Counted from the stretch's first letter, positions 7,886 through 14,959 are shown. The stretch: 15,917 nt of DNA from an uncultured Clostridia bacterium (GCA_944369635.1 CALVXL010000131.1:1-15917); one strand, 5' to 3'. Program-made: numbers and translations. The notes: a model not told the origin generated them from the letters alone.

Positions 7886-8455
7886 CTATTTTACCGTTTC
7901 GTAGCCATATTCAAATGCTTTTCGGTTCATTTCCACGGTCTTTTGAGGAATACACGCCAACAATGCCGCGGAAAATTTTTCTTTATCGAGTTTCATAATC
8001 TTGCAGAATGCGCCCAGCATCACGGAATTTGCCGTCTTTGCATTGCCTGCTTTGAGCGCGAGAGAAAGCGCGTCTACCTCTACGCCGTCAAGTTCTTTTT
8101 CTATCTCTTTCGGATATTCGCGCTCGCCCGCCACGACGGGCATCGGCAATATTTCCTGCGAAGAATACAAAACGACGCCGCCCTTTTTTAAATAGGAAAG
8201 GTAACGCAATGCCTCCAGTTTTTCAAACGCCAAGATAACGTCCGCTCCTCCCTCATCGATGATCGGCGAATAAATTTTTTCCAGCGGATCATGACTGATC
8301 TTAACATACGTGATCACGCTTCCGCCGCGTTGCGCCATGCCGTGCACTTCGCTCAACTTGCAGTCGAACCCGTTGTCAAGCGCATATTTTCCCAAAACTC
8401 TGCTGGCAAGAAGCGTTCCCTGTCCGCCTACGCCCGCAATCAGAATACTTAACAT
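7886..8455 (-). CDS. iorB: Indolepyruvate:ferredoxin oxidoreductase beta subunit
   Basis: A 189-residue subunit of the 2-oxoacid:ferredoxin oxidoreductase gamma-type family. The N-terminal nucleotide/CoA-binding pattern is ILIAGVGGQGTLLASRVLG (4-22), followed by CKLSEVHGMAQRGGSVITYV (32-51), which is diagnostic of IorB. With IorA it forms the cytoplasmic enzyme that oxidatively decarboxylates aryl pyruvates (indolepyruvate, phenylpyruvate, hydroxyphenylpyruvate) to aryl-acetyl-CoA while reducing ferredoxin. Its ATG overlaps the iorA stop by 7 bases (ATGTTAA) and its AAGGAG site lies inside iorA, so translation is coupled. It ends in TAG, which shows that TAG acts as a stop in this genome. Confidence 0.96.
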   Translation of the reverse strand: MLSILIAGVGGQGTLLASRVLGKYALDNGFDCKLSEVHGMAQRGGSVITYVKISHDPLEKIYSPIIDEGGADVILAFEKLEALRYLSYLKKGGVVLYSSQEILPMPVVAGEREYPKEIEKELDGVEVDALSLALKAGNAKTANSVMLGAFCKIMKLDKEKFSAALLACIPQKTVEMNRKAFEYGYETVK

Positions 8456-10173
8456 TTCACAACTCCTTCTATCGCTTTGAATTTACAGATATTTTTGCAA
8501 AGACCGCATTCCGTGCAAAGCGATTTGTCGATCGAAACGCCGTCCGTACCGTTGATGATCGCAGGACAACCGATTTTAAGACATTGCTTGCAATTTTTAC
8601 ATTTTTCCCTGTCTACCGAAAAACCTTGATAAAGCTTTTTCGTGAGGAGAACACACGGTTTTCTGGCAATAATCACGGAAACTTCTTCTTTGACGAGTTC
8701 TTCTTTGACTGCTTTTTCGAGTTCCGCAACTTCGTCGGGGTTGACGACTCTTATACTGTTTACCCCAACAGCCTTGCACACTTCTTCGATGGACAGCGGA
8801 TAGGTCGGCTCGTTTTTGATGGTCTTTCCCGTCGCCGGGTGGTTCTGATGTCCCGTCATTCCCGTCGTGCGGTTATCCACCACGATGACGGTAACGCGCG
8901 CTTTATTATAAACCGCGTCGATAAGTCCCGTTATCCCGCTGTGTATGAACGTGCTGTCGCCGATGACCGCAACGGTTTTTTGATAGGCGCCGTCCTCAGC
9001 CTTGTCGAAGCCGATCGCCATACCGATACTCGCGCCCATGCAGATCACGCTGTCCATGGCGTTGAGCGGCGTTACCGCTCCGAGCGTATAACAACCTATA
9101 TCGCCCAAGACGTTGAGTTTCAGCTTGGAAAGCACATAGAATACACCGCGATGCGGACAACCCGCGCAAAGCACGGGCGGACGTGCGGGAATATCGATCG
9201 GACAAACCTCTGCTCTTTCACCCGAAACGCATTCTCTTACGAGCTTAGATGAAAATTCCCCGCACAACGGAAAAATATTTTTGCCTTCCACTTTGATTCC
9301 GTGCGCTTTAATGAGCGTTTCGAGATGCGGAGCAAGCTCTTCGGCAACGATACAGCGCTTTACGCTTTTTGCAAACTTTTCTATCAATTTATACGGCAAC
9401 GGATAAACCATGCCGAGTTTAAGTACACTTGCTTGCGGCAACGCTTCCTTTACGTACTGATAGACTCCCCCCGAACAGATAATGCCGAGTTCTTCGGAAT
9501 TCATTTCCGTGCGGTTGATGGCAAAATTTTCCGAATCTTCGGAAAGACTTTTCAAACGGTCTTCCACGACATAGTGTTTTTTACGCGCATTTGCGGGCAT
9601 CATCACGTATTTTGCGATATTTTTCACATATGGTTTTAACGGAACGTCTTTTCTTTCTTTCAATTCGACGAGACTTTGCGAATGCGCTACGCGCGTGGTC
9701 AGCCGAAGTATTATCGGCGTATCGTATTTTTCCGACAATTCGAATGCATACGCCGTAAAATCGGCTGCTTCCTGCGAATCGCTCGGCTCGAGCACGGGGC
9801 ATTTGGCGCTGACCGCAGTCAGACGGGTATCCTGTTCATTCTGCGAACTGAATACCGACGGATCATCCGCTACGGCGACGACCAATCCCGCGTTCACGCC
9901 CGCATAAACAGCCGTAAAAAGCGGATCTGCCGCAACGTTCAGCCCGACGTGTTTCATCGATACGATGGTACGCGCGCCCTTCAAAGCCGAACCGTAGGCA
10001 ACTTCAAACGCTACCTTTTCATTCGGCGACCATTCACTGTAAACATCGTCGTATCTCGCAAGCTCTTCGGTAATTTCCGTCGAAGGCGTTCCCGGATACG
10101 CCGTAGCCACTTTTACGCCGGCCTCGTATGCACCGCGCGCAACGGCAAAATCACCCAGTAATAATTTCTTCAT
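8449..10173 (-). CDS. iorA: Indolepyruvate:ferredoxin oxidoreductase alpha subunit
   Basis: A 574-residue protein, close to the usual IorA length. The N-terminal pyrimidine-binding domain (about 1-180) has VATAYPGTPSTEITEEL (22-38) and a long helical segment that binds the thiamine pyrophosphate partner half. The TPP-binding domain (about 340-500) contains CAGCPHRGVFYVLSKL, GDIGCYTLG and the GDSTFIHSG...DN motif that holds Mg-TPP. The C-terminal ferredoxin-like domain carries two 4Fe-4S motifs: C525-x2-C-x2-C-x4-C536 and C553-x2-C-x2-C-x3-C563. The enzyme converts aryl pyruvates and CoA to aryl-acetyl-CoA, CO2 and reduced ferredoxin. An AGGAG site precedes the ATG, 11 bases after the paaK stop, and the 3' end overlaps iorB. 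All cofactor residues are present. Confidence 0.97.
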   Translation of the reverse strand: MKKLLLGDFAVARGAYEAGVKVATAYPGTPSTEITEELARYDDVYSEWSPNEKVAFEVAYGSALKGARTIVSMKHVGLNVAADPLFTAVYAGVNAGLVVAVADDPSVFSSQNEQDTRLTAVSAKCPVLEPSDSQEAADFTAYAFELSEKYDTPIILRLTTRVAHSQSLVELKERKDVPLKPYVKNIAKYVMMPANARKKHYVVEDRLKSLSEDSENFAINRTEMNSEELGIICSGGVYQYVKEALPQASVLKLGMVYPLPYKLIEKFAKSVKRCIVAEELAPHLETLIKAHGIKVEGKNIFPLCGEFSSKLVRECVSGERAEVCPIDIPARPPVLCAGCPHRGVFYVLSKLKLNVLGDIGCYTLGAVTPLNAMDSVICMGASIGMAIGFDKAEDGAYQKTVAVIGDSTFIHSGITGLIDAVYNKARVTVIVVDNRTTGMTGHQNHPATGKTIKNEPTYPLSIEEVCKAVGVNSIRVVNPDEVAELEKAVKEELVKEEVSVIIARKPCVLLTKKLYQGFSVDREKCKNCKQCLKIGCPAIINGTDGVSIDKSLCTECGLCKNICKFKAIEGVVKC

Positions 10174-10184
10174 AGTATCTCCTG

Positions 10185-11474
10185 TTATTTTCTCAAGTCT
10201 TTCACGCGTTTTACTTTGCCTTCCGTTCTCGCTATGGAAAAAGGCTCCACCAACCTGACTTTTACGTCAAGTTGCAAAACGACGCGTAAGCGGTGTTTAA
10301 TTTTCGCAACAAGTTCTTCAAGCTTCGAATAATCGTCCAATAAAGACGGATCCACAACTTCCACGCGCACTTCGATGCTGTCCATATAATTGACTCTGTC
10401 CACGACGATCTCATAAGTCTTGCCGAGCTCGTCCATCGCCATGAGAACGCTTTCGATCTGTGAAGGAAATACGTTGACGCCTCGGATAATAAGCATATCG
10501 TCTGTACGACCGACTACCCTCGACATTCGCGCAAGCGTTCTGCCGCATTTACAAGGTTCATAAGTGAGCGAAGTGATATCTTTTGTTCTGTAGCGAAGAA
10601 TGGGCATACCCTCTTTCGTCAAAGTGGTAAGGAGCAGTTCGCCGAATTCTCCCTCTTTCTTTGCGCAGTTATTCTCTATATCGAAGATTTCAGGATAGAA
10701 GCAGTCTTCATTGATATGCATGCCGCATTTTTCTGAACATTCCCCGGCGACGCCCGGCCCGCCGACCTCGGTAAGTCCGTAGTTCTCCGTCGGAAACACG
10801 CCGAGGATTTTACGAAGAGATTCATGCATTTCCGGCGTGGAAGCTTCCGCTCCGGTAATGGCAAGCCGAAGTTTTAAGTCCTTCAGGACGCCTTGCTTTT
10901 TCGCTGTTTCGGCAAGGTACATGGCATAGCTTGGCGTAGCGACCAAAGCCGTAGCCCCGAAATCTTTCATCAGCATGATCTGCCGTTCCGTATTCCCCGA
11001 AGAAACGGGAACAACCGTTGCCCCCAGTTTTTCTATGCCGTAATGCAGCCCGAAACCGCCGGTAAAAAGACCGTAACCGAACGATACCTGTATTATATCT
11101 TCATCGCTTGCGCCAGCCATCACGAGGACTCGGGCGACGCAGTCCGACCAGATATCCAGATCTTTTCTCGTATAACCGCAGACGACGGGCTTACCTGTCG
11201 TACCGCTCGAAGCATGCAAGCGGACAATTTTTTTCATCGGAACCGCCAACAGCGCAAAAGGATAATTATCCCGTAAATCGTCTTTTGTCGTATACGGAAT
11301 ATTTTCAATATCCTTAAAAGTTTTGATATGTTCGGGCTTAAGTCCTATTTTATCAAAACGTTCTTTATACATCTTTACGTTTTCGTAAGCGTAAGCGACG
11401 ATATGCTTTAATCGTTCGAGCTGGAGTTTTTCAATCTCCTTTCTGCTCATCGTTTCCGCGCGAACATCAAACAT
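10185..11474 (-). CDS. paaK: Phenylacetate-CoA ligase family protein (first paralogue)
   Basis: First gene of the aromatic operon, 429 residues from the ATG chosen. The AMP-binding loop is HASSGTTGKPVVCGYT (87-102), the aromatic motif is NYGLTEVGGPG (231-241), and RYRTKDI (294-300) precedes the C-terminal domain. C246, C308 and C310 correspond to cysteines in the second paralogue. Expected reaction: arylacetate + ATP + CoA to aryl-acetyl-CoA + AMP + PPi, or the reverse, coupled with IorAB. Start choice: the frame runs further upstream, but an ATG at 11498 coincides with the predicted transcript start and has no ribosome binding site. A GGAGGG at 11488-11493 favours either TTG 11483 (spacing 4-5) or ATG 11474 (spacing about 13). 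The latter aligns best with family N-termini (MFDVRAETMSR). Confidence 0.92.
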   Translation of the reverse strand: MFDVRAETMSRKEIEKLQLERLKHIVAYAYENVKMYKERFDKIGLKPEHIKTFKDIENIPYTTKDDLRDNYPFALLAVPMKKIVRLHASSGTTGKPVVCGYTRKDLDIWSDCVARVLVMAGASDEDIIQVSFGYGLFTGGFGLHYGIEKLGATVVPVSSGNTERQIMLMKDFGATALVATPSYAMYLAETAKKQGVLKDLKLRLAITGAEASTPEMHESLRKILGVFPTENYGLTEVGGPGVAGECSEKCGMHINEDCFYPEIFDIENNCAKKEGEFGELLLTTLTKEGMPILRYRTKDITSLTYEPCKCGRTLARMSRVVGRTDDMLIIRGVNVFPSQIESVLMAMDELGKTYEIVVDRVNYMDSIEVRVEVVDPSLLDDYSKLEELVAKIKHRLRVVLQLDVKVRLVEPFSIARTEGKVKRVKDLRK

Positions 11475-11487
11475 CTTTAGCAATTCA

Positions 11488-11493
11488 CCCTCC
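11488..11493 (-). promoter_or_regulatory. Ribosome binding site deciding the start of the first paaK
   Basis: GGAGGG on the minus strand lies 4 bases before an in-frame TTG (11483) and about 13 bases before ATG 11474. It falls inside the reading frame if ATG 11498 is used, which argues against that longer start. Confidence 0.6.
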
Positions 11494-11507
11494 GTCATAT
11501 ACTGAAT

Positions 11508-11536
11508 ATAATACCACATTTCCGCTGTCCTTGCAA
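11508..11536 (-). promoter_or_regulatory. Promoter of the paaK-iorA-iorB-paaK-ACT operon
   Basis: On the minus strand the -35 is TTGCAA (11531-11536), the spacer is 17 bp and the -10 is TATTAT (11508-11513), preceded by a TGn extension (TGG). The transcript would start near 11501, leaving a short leader that contains the GGAGGG site. It lies between the spoVA/yunB terminator and paaK. Confidence 0.7.
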
Positions 11537-11554
11537 GGCGATTTCGTTTAAAAA

Positions 11555-11591
11555 CATAAAAAAACCGCATACAAATTGCTTTATGCGATTT
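11555..11591 (-). terminator. Rho-independent terminator of the spoVA-yunB operon
   Basis: On the minus strand AAATCGCATA (11582-11591) pairs with TATGCGGTTT (11562-11571) around a 10-base loop, and a run of seven T residues follows. It lies 18 bases after the yunB stop. Confidence 0.85.
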
Positions 11592-11609
11592 CCTTAAAAA
11601 AATATACAG

Positions 11610-12254
11610 TTAAAATATAGAACCGTTCAGATAAATTTCGGGAATTTTACCAACGATGACCGCTTCGCAAACGAGGATATCCGTCTTTACGGTTATCGTT
11701 TTCGTTCTTCCCGGCATAACGACTTTTACCGAAGAATTTACCCTTATGTATACGGCGTGCCGCGTCTGATTGATGCCCATGCCGTCAAATTCCGAATAAA
11801 AAGTGCAAACTACGCTTTCCGCCGAAAGAATATCAAGCGTCACTTTAGGGCCCGCGCCCGAAAAATATACAATGCCGCTCAGCGCGCCGAGCGGTACTTC
11901 CACGCCTTTATCACAGGAATTCGATATAAGCGCCTGCGAAGAAACCGCCACTTCACCGCTAATGCGGTTGATCTTCAAGCTATCTGCCGACATCAGTGTG
12001 ATATCGCCCGTCGTATTTTTTTCCACGGTGACGAGGTCGTCCTAATTTACGGTATCGAGATTGAGCAGAACCGCCTTGTTAACGGAGGCGGTCACTTTGG
12101 ATTCGACATCCGCATAAGTGTAGTCCACCACTACGGTTACAATCCGCGTCTGATAATAAATTATGCAAGCCGCCACGATCGCCAAAAAGAGGAATATCGA
12201 AAAAAACCTCTTCCACTTTACCCTGCGCTTTCGGCGTTTATAGGAGCAATACAT
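11610..12254 (-). pseudogene. yunB: Sporulation protein YunB, interrupted by an in-frame TAG
   Basis: Reading from ATG 12254 gives 70 residues and then TAG (12042-12044). The same frame continues without a shift for another 143 codons to TAA at 11610-11612. The first part has a basic N-terminus, one membrane segment (about 17-35) and a periplasmic-type start. The second part is clearly YunB: VEVPLGALSGIVYFSGAGPK, then FDGMGINQTRHAVYIRV, then VVMPGRTKTITVKTDILVCEAVIVGKIP. YunB is a sporulation protein of unclear biochemical role, needed for normal spore formation in Bacillus. The residue at the TAG sits before DDLVTV, where I recall tyrosine in relatives (YxDLV), so one base change could explain it. 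A GTG at 12026 could restart translation but would lose the membrane anchor. No Shine-Dalgarno precedes ATG 12254. Nonsense mutation, sequencing error and read-through are all possible; TAG is a normal stop in iorB and sigF. Confidence 0.85.
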
Positions 12255-12272
12255 AATACATTATATAATTTT

Positions 12273-12641
12273 TTAATTCTTTTTAGACCTTACTTTGAAA
12301 ATTACGGCAAAAAGATAACCGAATGTAATTGCCGCAGTTATGCCAGCGCCGGCTGCGGTGATACCGCCGGTAATTGCGCCGAACAAGCCCTCTTTCGCCC
12401 CCTCGATCGCGCCTTTTGCAAGCAGATAACCGAAACCCGAAATTGGAAAGGTCGCCGCAGCACCGGCAAAATCCACAACATATTGATAAAGGCCGAACGC
12501 CTGCAAAAGCGCTCCCGCCAGCAAAAACGTTACGAGAATTTTCCCGGACGTAATCTTTGTATAATTTATGAGCAGCTGCGCGATCGTACAAATGGCACCG
12601 CCGACGGCAAATGCTTTTAAAAACGTTAAAAATAATTCCAT
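12273..12641 (-). CDS. spoVAE: Stage V sporulation protein AE (SpoVAEb type)
   Basis: A 122-residue inner-membrane protein of the SpoVAC/SpoVAE family. Hydrophobic segments lie at about 7-25, 35-52 and 93-115, and a conserved loop (VDFAGAAATFPISGFGYLLAKG, about 56-77) matches the FxxPITGFxN-like loop also seen in SpoVAC. With SpoVAC and SpoVAD it forms the channel that moves Ca-dipicolinate into the forespore core and releases it at germination. The start has a strong AAAGGAG site overlapping the spoVAD stop (TGA), with 12 bases between the genes. yunB follows after 18 bases. Length is normal. Confidence 0.93.
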   Translation of the reverse strand: MELFLTFLKAFAVGGAICTIAQLLINYTKITSGKILVTFLLAGALLQAFGLYQYVVDFAGAAATFPISGFGYLLAKGAIEGAKEGLFGAITGGITAAGAGITAAITFGYLFAVIFKVRSKKN

Positions 12642-12653
12642 ATTTTTCTCCTT

Positions 12654-13646
12654 TCAGCTTTCAAATACGGCAGCATGGGCAATCGACGGAATCGACTCGC
12701 CCTGTTGCGACGAAACAGACGAAAGCAGGGCTCCCGTCGCAATTAAAACAATGCGCTTATATTCTTTATTGCAAAGTTTTTTATAAAAGTACCCGTTGAA
12801 TACTATGGCGCTGCAGCCCGCGCCGCTGCCACCTTGAAATTCGTCTTCCGCAATGTTATAGATCATTTCACCGCAATCCACGTGTCGCTCGCTGATATCA
12901 AAGCCTTTTTCCCACATCAAATCTTTAAAGATCCTGCTACCGAACGCACCGAGATCTCCGGTGATGATCAGATCGTAATCTTCCGGTTTGAAATGAGAAT
13001 TTTTGAAGTGTTCCAAAAGCGTATCCGCCGCTGCAGGCGCCATCGCCGCCCCCATATTGTTTGTGTCGGTAATGCCGAAGTCCACAACTTTGCCGAGTGT
13101 TGCCGCAACGAGTTTAGGCCCTTTTCCTCTTACGGAAAGCACGGCCGCGCCCGCCCCCGTTACCGTCCATTGCGCTTGCGGCGGGCGGGTGTTACCGAGT
13201 TCCAACGGATAGCGATACTGCCTTTCTGCGGAAGAAAAATGGCTTCCCGTTGCGCAGATTACGTTTTCCACATATCCTCCGTCAACCATCATGCCCCCTA
13301 TGATAAACGCTTCGCTCATTGTGGAACAAGCGTTATATATCCCCAGGAAAGGAATATCGAATGCGCGGCATGCATAGGAAGAAGATATGATCTGATTGAG
13401 CAAATCGCCCGCAACAATCGCGCCGATTTCCTTATCGGAAAAATTTGTTTTTTGTATCGCCTGCCGAATGGCATATTCCAGCATTTTTCTTTCGGACTTT
13501 TCAAAGGTCTTTTCCCCGAAATAATCATCATGAACGATGGTGTCAATATATTTTCCGACGGGTCCCGAACCTTCCTTAGGTCCACCGAGCGTTGCCGTTG
13601 CATGAATTCTCGGCTGATTTTTAAAAATAAATGTCCTGTTTCTCAT
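12654..13646 (-). CDS. spoVAD: Stage V sporulation protein AD
   Basis: A 330-residue soluble protein with a thiolase-like fold. In the SpoVA complex it is the component known to bind dipicolinic acid directly. Recognisable segments include the N-terminal RTFIFKNQPRIHATATLGG, the thiolase-type cysteine region LGIYNACSTMSEA (C107), VTGAGAAVLS (about 161-170), DLIITGDLGAFG and the glycine-rich GGSGAGCSA near the C-terminus. Length fits the family. The ATG overlaps the spoVAC stop by one base (TAATG), and the upstream GGTGG-like site is weak, so expression probably depends on translation of spoVAC. It ends in TGA just before spoVAE. Confidence 0.97.
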   Translation of the reverse strand: MRNRTFIFKNQPRIHATATLGGPKEGSGPVGKYIDTIVHDDYFGEKTFEKSERKMLEYAIRQAIQKTNFSDKEIGAIVAGDLLNQIISSSYACRAFDIPFLGIYNACSTMSEAFIIGGMMVDGGYVENVICATGSHFSSAERQYRYPLELGNTRPPQAQWTVTGAGAAVLSVRGKGPKLVAATLGKVVDFGITDTNNMGAAMAPAAADTLLEHFKNSHFKPEDYDLIITGDLGAFGSRIFKDLMWEKGFDISERHVDCGEMIYNIAEDEFQGGSGAGCSAIVFNGYFYKKLCNKEYKRIVLIATGALLSSVSSQQGESIPSIAHAAVFES

Positions 13647-14110
13647 TAAACCACCAAAAAATATATATAATACGATAAACCGATCAATACGCTGCTTGCC
13701 ACGCCGAAGACAATGATCGGACCCGCAATAATAAACATTTTAGAAGCCGTACCGTAAATAAACCCCTCGCTTTTAAATTCCATTGCGGGCGATACGACGG
13801 AATTTGCAAAACCGGTAATCGGAACAATGGATCCGCCCCCGGCATATTTTCCGATTCTGTCGTAAACACCGAGCCCCGTCAAAAGTCCGCCGAGAAAAAT
13901 GAGAACGACTGACACATAGGCCGCAAGTTCGTCGCCGGAAAGTCCTAGCCAGGTTTCAAAGGCAAACCTTATGAACTGACCGATGCAGCATATCGTTCCG
14001 CCCACCCAGAACGCACGCAGAAGCGAACGCGTTTCTTTGGTCTTCGGCGCGATGGAAGAAATGTAGTCGATATAATTCTTATTGAAATTGATGTTTTCGT
14101 TACCTTGCAT
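13646..14110 (-). CDS. spoVAC: Stage V sporulation protein AC
   Basis: A 154-residue integral membrane protein. A soluble N-terminus (1-30) is followed by hydrophobic segments at about 32-54, 65-83 and 124-153. The conserved loop GGGSIVPITGFANSVVSPAMEFKSEG (split here for length: GGGSIVPITGF at about 91-101, then ANSVVSPAMEF) is the family signature. SpoVAC has mechanosensitive channel activity in Bacillus and releases dipicolinate during germination. It is the first gene after the sigma-G-type promoter, with a leader of about 85 bases and an AAGGAAA site before ATG. spoVAA, spoVAB and spoVAF are absent, as is usual in Clostridia. Confidence 0.96.
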   Translation of the reverse strand: MQGNENINFNKNYIDYISSIAPKTKETRSLLRAFWVGGTICCIGQFIRFAFETWLGLSGDELAAYVSVVLIFLGGLLTGLGVYDRIGKYAGGGSIVPITGFANSVVSPAMEFKSEGFIYGTASKMFIIAGPIIVFGVASSVLIGLSYYIYFLVV

Positions 14111-14203
14111 TCTTTATTTCCTTTTTTTCAAAACGCCCGAGCCTCGTTTCACGTTCGTCGGACGTTTTAAGATATTCGCAGCCCTTTTGATTTCTCATAC
14201 CTC

Positions 14204-14232
14204 TAATATGAGTATAAATTTCGTTTTAATAC
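14204..14232 (-). promoter_or_regulatory. Predicted sigma-G promoter of the spoVA operon
   Basis: On the minus strand CATATTA (14204-14210) matches the sigma-G -10 consensus CATWHTA at every position, and GTATT (14228-14232) matches the -35 GHATR at 4 of 5 with a 17-bp spacer. spoVA is a known sigma-G target in Bacillus. The -35 directly abuts the sigF terminator. An inverted repeat CTCATA-7-TATGAG (14194-14212) overlaps the -10. Confidence 0.6.
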
Positions 14233-14264
14233 AAAAATACGGCTAAAATTTTAGCCGTATTTTT
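14233..14264. terminator. Perfect-palindrome terminator of the spoIIA operon, containing the sigF stop
   Basis: A 32-nt perfect palindrome centred at 14248/14249, with an A-tract on one side and a T-tract on the other. Its GC core is ACGGCTA/TAGCCGT. The TAG stop of sigF (14243-14245) lies in the hairpin arm. On the minus strand the stem ends in TTTTT, so it should terminate spoIIA transcripts; its symmetry would allow function in both directions. Confidence 0.9.
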
Positions 14265-14959
14265 TCTAATATTTTGTTTTCCAGTCTGCTGACCTGTACT
14301 TGCGAAACACCCAGATCTTTTGCAATTTCGCTTTGTGTACGATCGCGGAAATATCTTAAAACCACAATTTTTCTTTCCCGTTCGGAAAGATCGCCCAAAA
14401 TTTTGGAAATCTCTATCTTTTCTATCAGTTCTTCTTCTTTGTCGCCTGCCGACAGCTTATCGATGAGCTGAATTCCGTTGTCCTCGTCATCCGCTTTTTC
14501 AAACAAAGATACGGGCATTCTCGCGGAATCAAGTGCCATCAATATATCGTCCTCTTCGCAACCGAAATGCTCGGCAAGTTCCTCAATCGTGGGCGACGCG
14601 TTGTTTTTTGCCTGATATTCCGCCGTATAACGATTGATCTTTCCCGCAAGCATTTTCAGTGTTCTTGAAACTTTGATCGCGCCGTTATCGCGCATATACC
14701 GTTTGATTTCACCTACAACCATCGGAACGGTGTATGTGGAAAATTTTACATTATAACTTTCGTCAAAATTATTAATGGCTTTCAAAAGGCCCATGCTGGC
14801 GATCTGATAAAGGTCGTCGTATTCGATTCCTTTATTCTTAAAATTTTTGATTATGCTTTTCAATAGCGGCGCGTTATTTTTGAAAATTACCGTCTTTGCT
14901 TCTTCGTCTCCCTCTTTGGCTCTTCTGATGTATAAGTTCAGTTCATCCGGTTCTAACAT
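14243..14959 (-). CDS. sigF: RNA polymerase sporulation sigma factor F (SpoIIAC)
   Basis: A 238-residue sigma-70 family protein, the first forespore-specific sigma factor. Region 2 (about 31-100) contains the core-binding and -10-recognition helices (EYDDLYQIASMGLLKAINNFDESYNVKFSTYTVPMVVGEIKRY, cited in parts: YDDLYQIASMGLLKAI and FSTYTVPMVVGEIKRYMRD). Region 3 spans about 105-160. Region 4 (about 185-238) carries the helix-turn-helix RTQSEIAKDLGVSQVQVSRL (207-226). SpoIIAB holds it inactive until SpoIIAA releases it. The ATG at 14959 was chosen over the TTG one codon upstream because AAGGAG is well spaced from it. It follows spoIIAB by 19 bases and ends in TAG inside the terminator palindrome. 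Confidence 0.97.
   Translation of the reverse strand: MLEPDELNLYIRRAKEGDEEAKTVIFKNNAPLLKSIIKNFKNKGIEYDDLYQIASMGLLKAINNFDESYNVKFSTYTVPMVVGEIKRYMRDNGAIKVSRTLKMLAGKINRYTAEYQAKNNASPTIEELAEHFGCEEDDILMALDSARMPVSLFEKADDEDNGIQLIDKLSAGDKEEELIEKIEISKILGDLSERERKIVVLRYFRDRTQSEIAKDLGVSQVQVSRLENKILEKIRLKF

Noticed and set aside
12042..12044. Idea that TAG is a sense codon in this genome
   Set aside because: iorB (7886-7888) and sigF (14243-14245) both end in TAG at the expected family C-terminus, and no other gene in the window has an internal TAG. The yunB TAG is therefore a local event.
12258..12288. A sigma-A promoter for yunB (TATAAT at 12260-12265, minus strand)
   Set aside because: The sequence 17 bp upstream (GTCTAA) does not resemble a -35, and the AT-rich intergenic stretch makes a TATAAT match likely by chance.
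11757..12620. A 287-codon open frame on the plus strand opposite yunB and spoVAE
   Set aside because: It is a complement-strand artefact of real sporulation genes, with a highly basic composition, no ribosome site and no family resemblance.
12834..13649. A 271-codon open frame on the plus strand opposite spoVAD
   Set aside because: It covers spoVAD in antisense only. spoVAD is intact and well matched, and the antisense product has no recognisable motif.
14161..14200. A second possible sigma-G promoter, GTATG with GAATATC about 18 bases downstream (minus strand)
   Set aside because: The -10 matches only about 4 of 7 consensus positions, while CATATTA at 14204-14210 is a full match in a better position.
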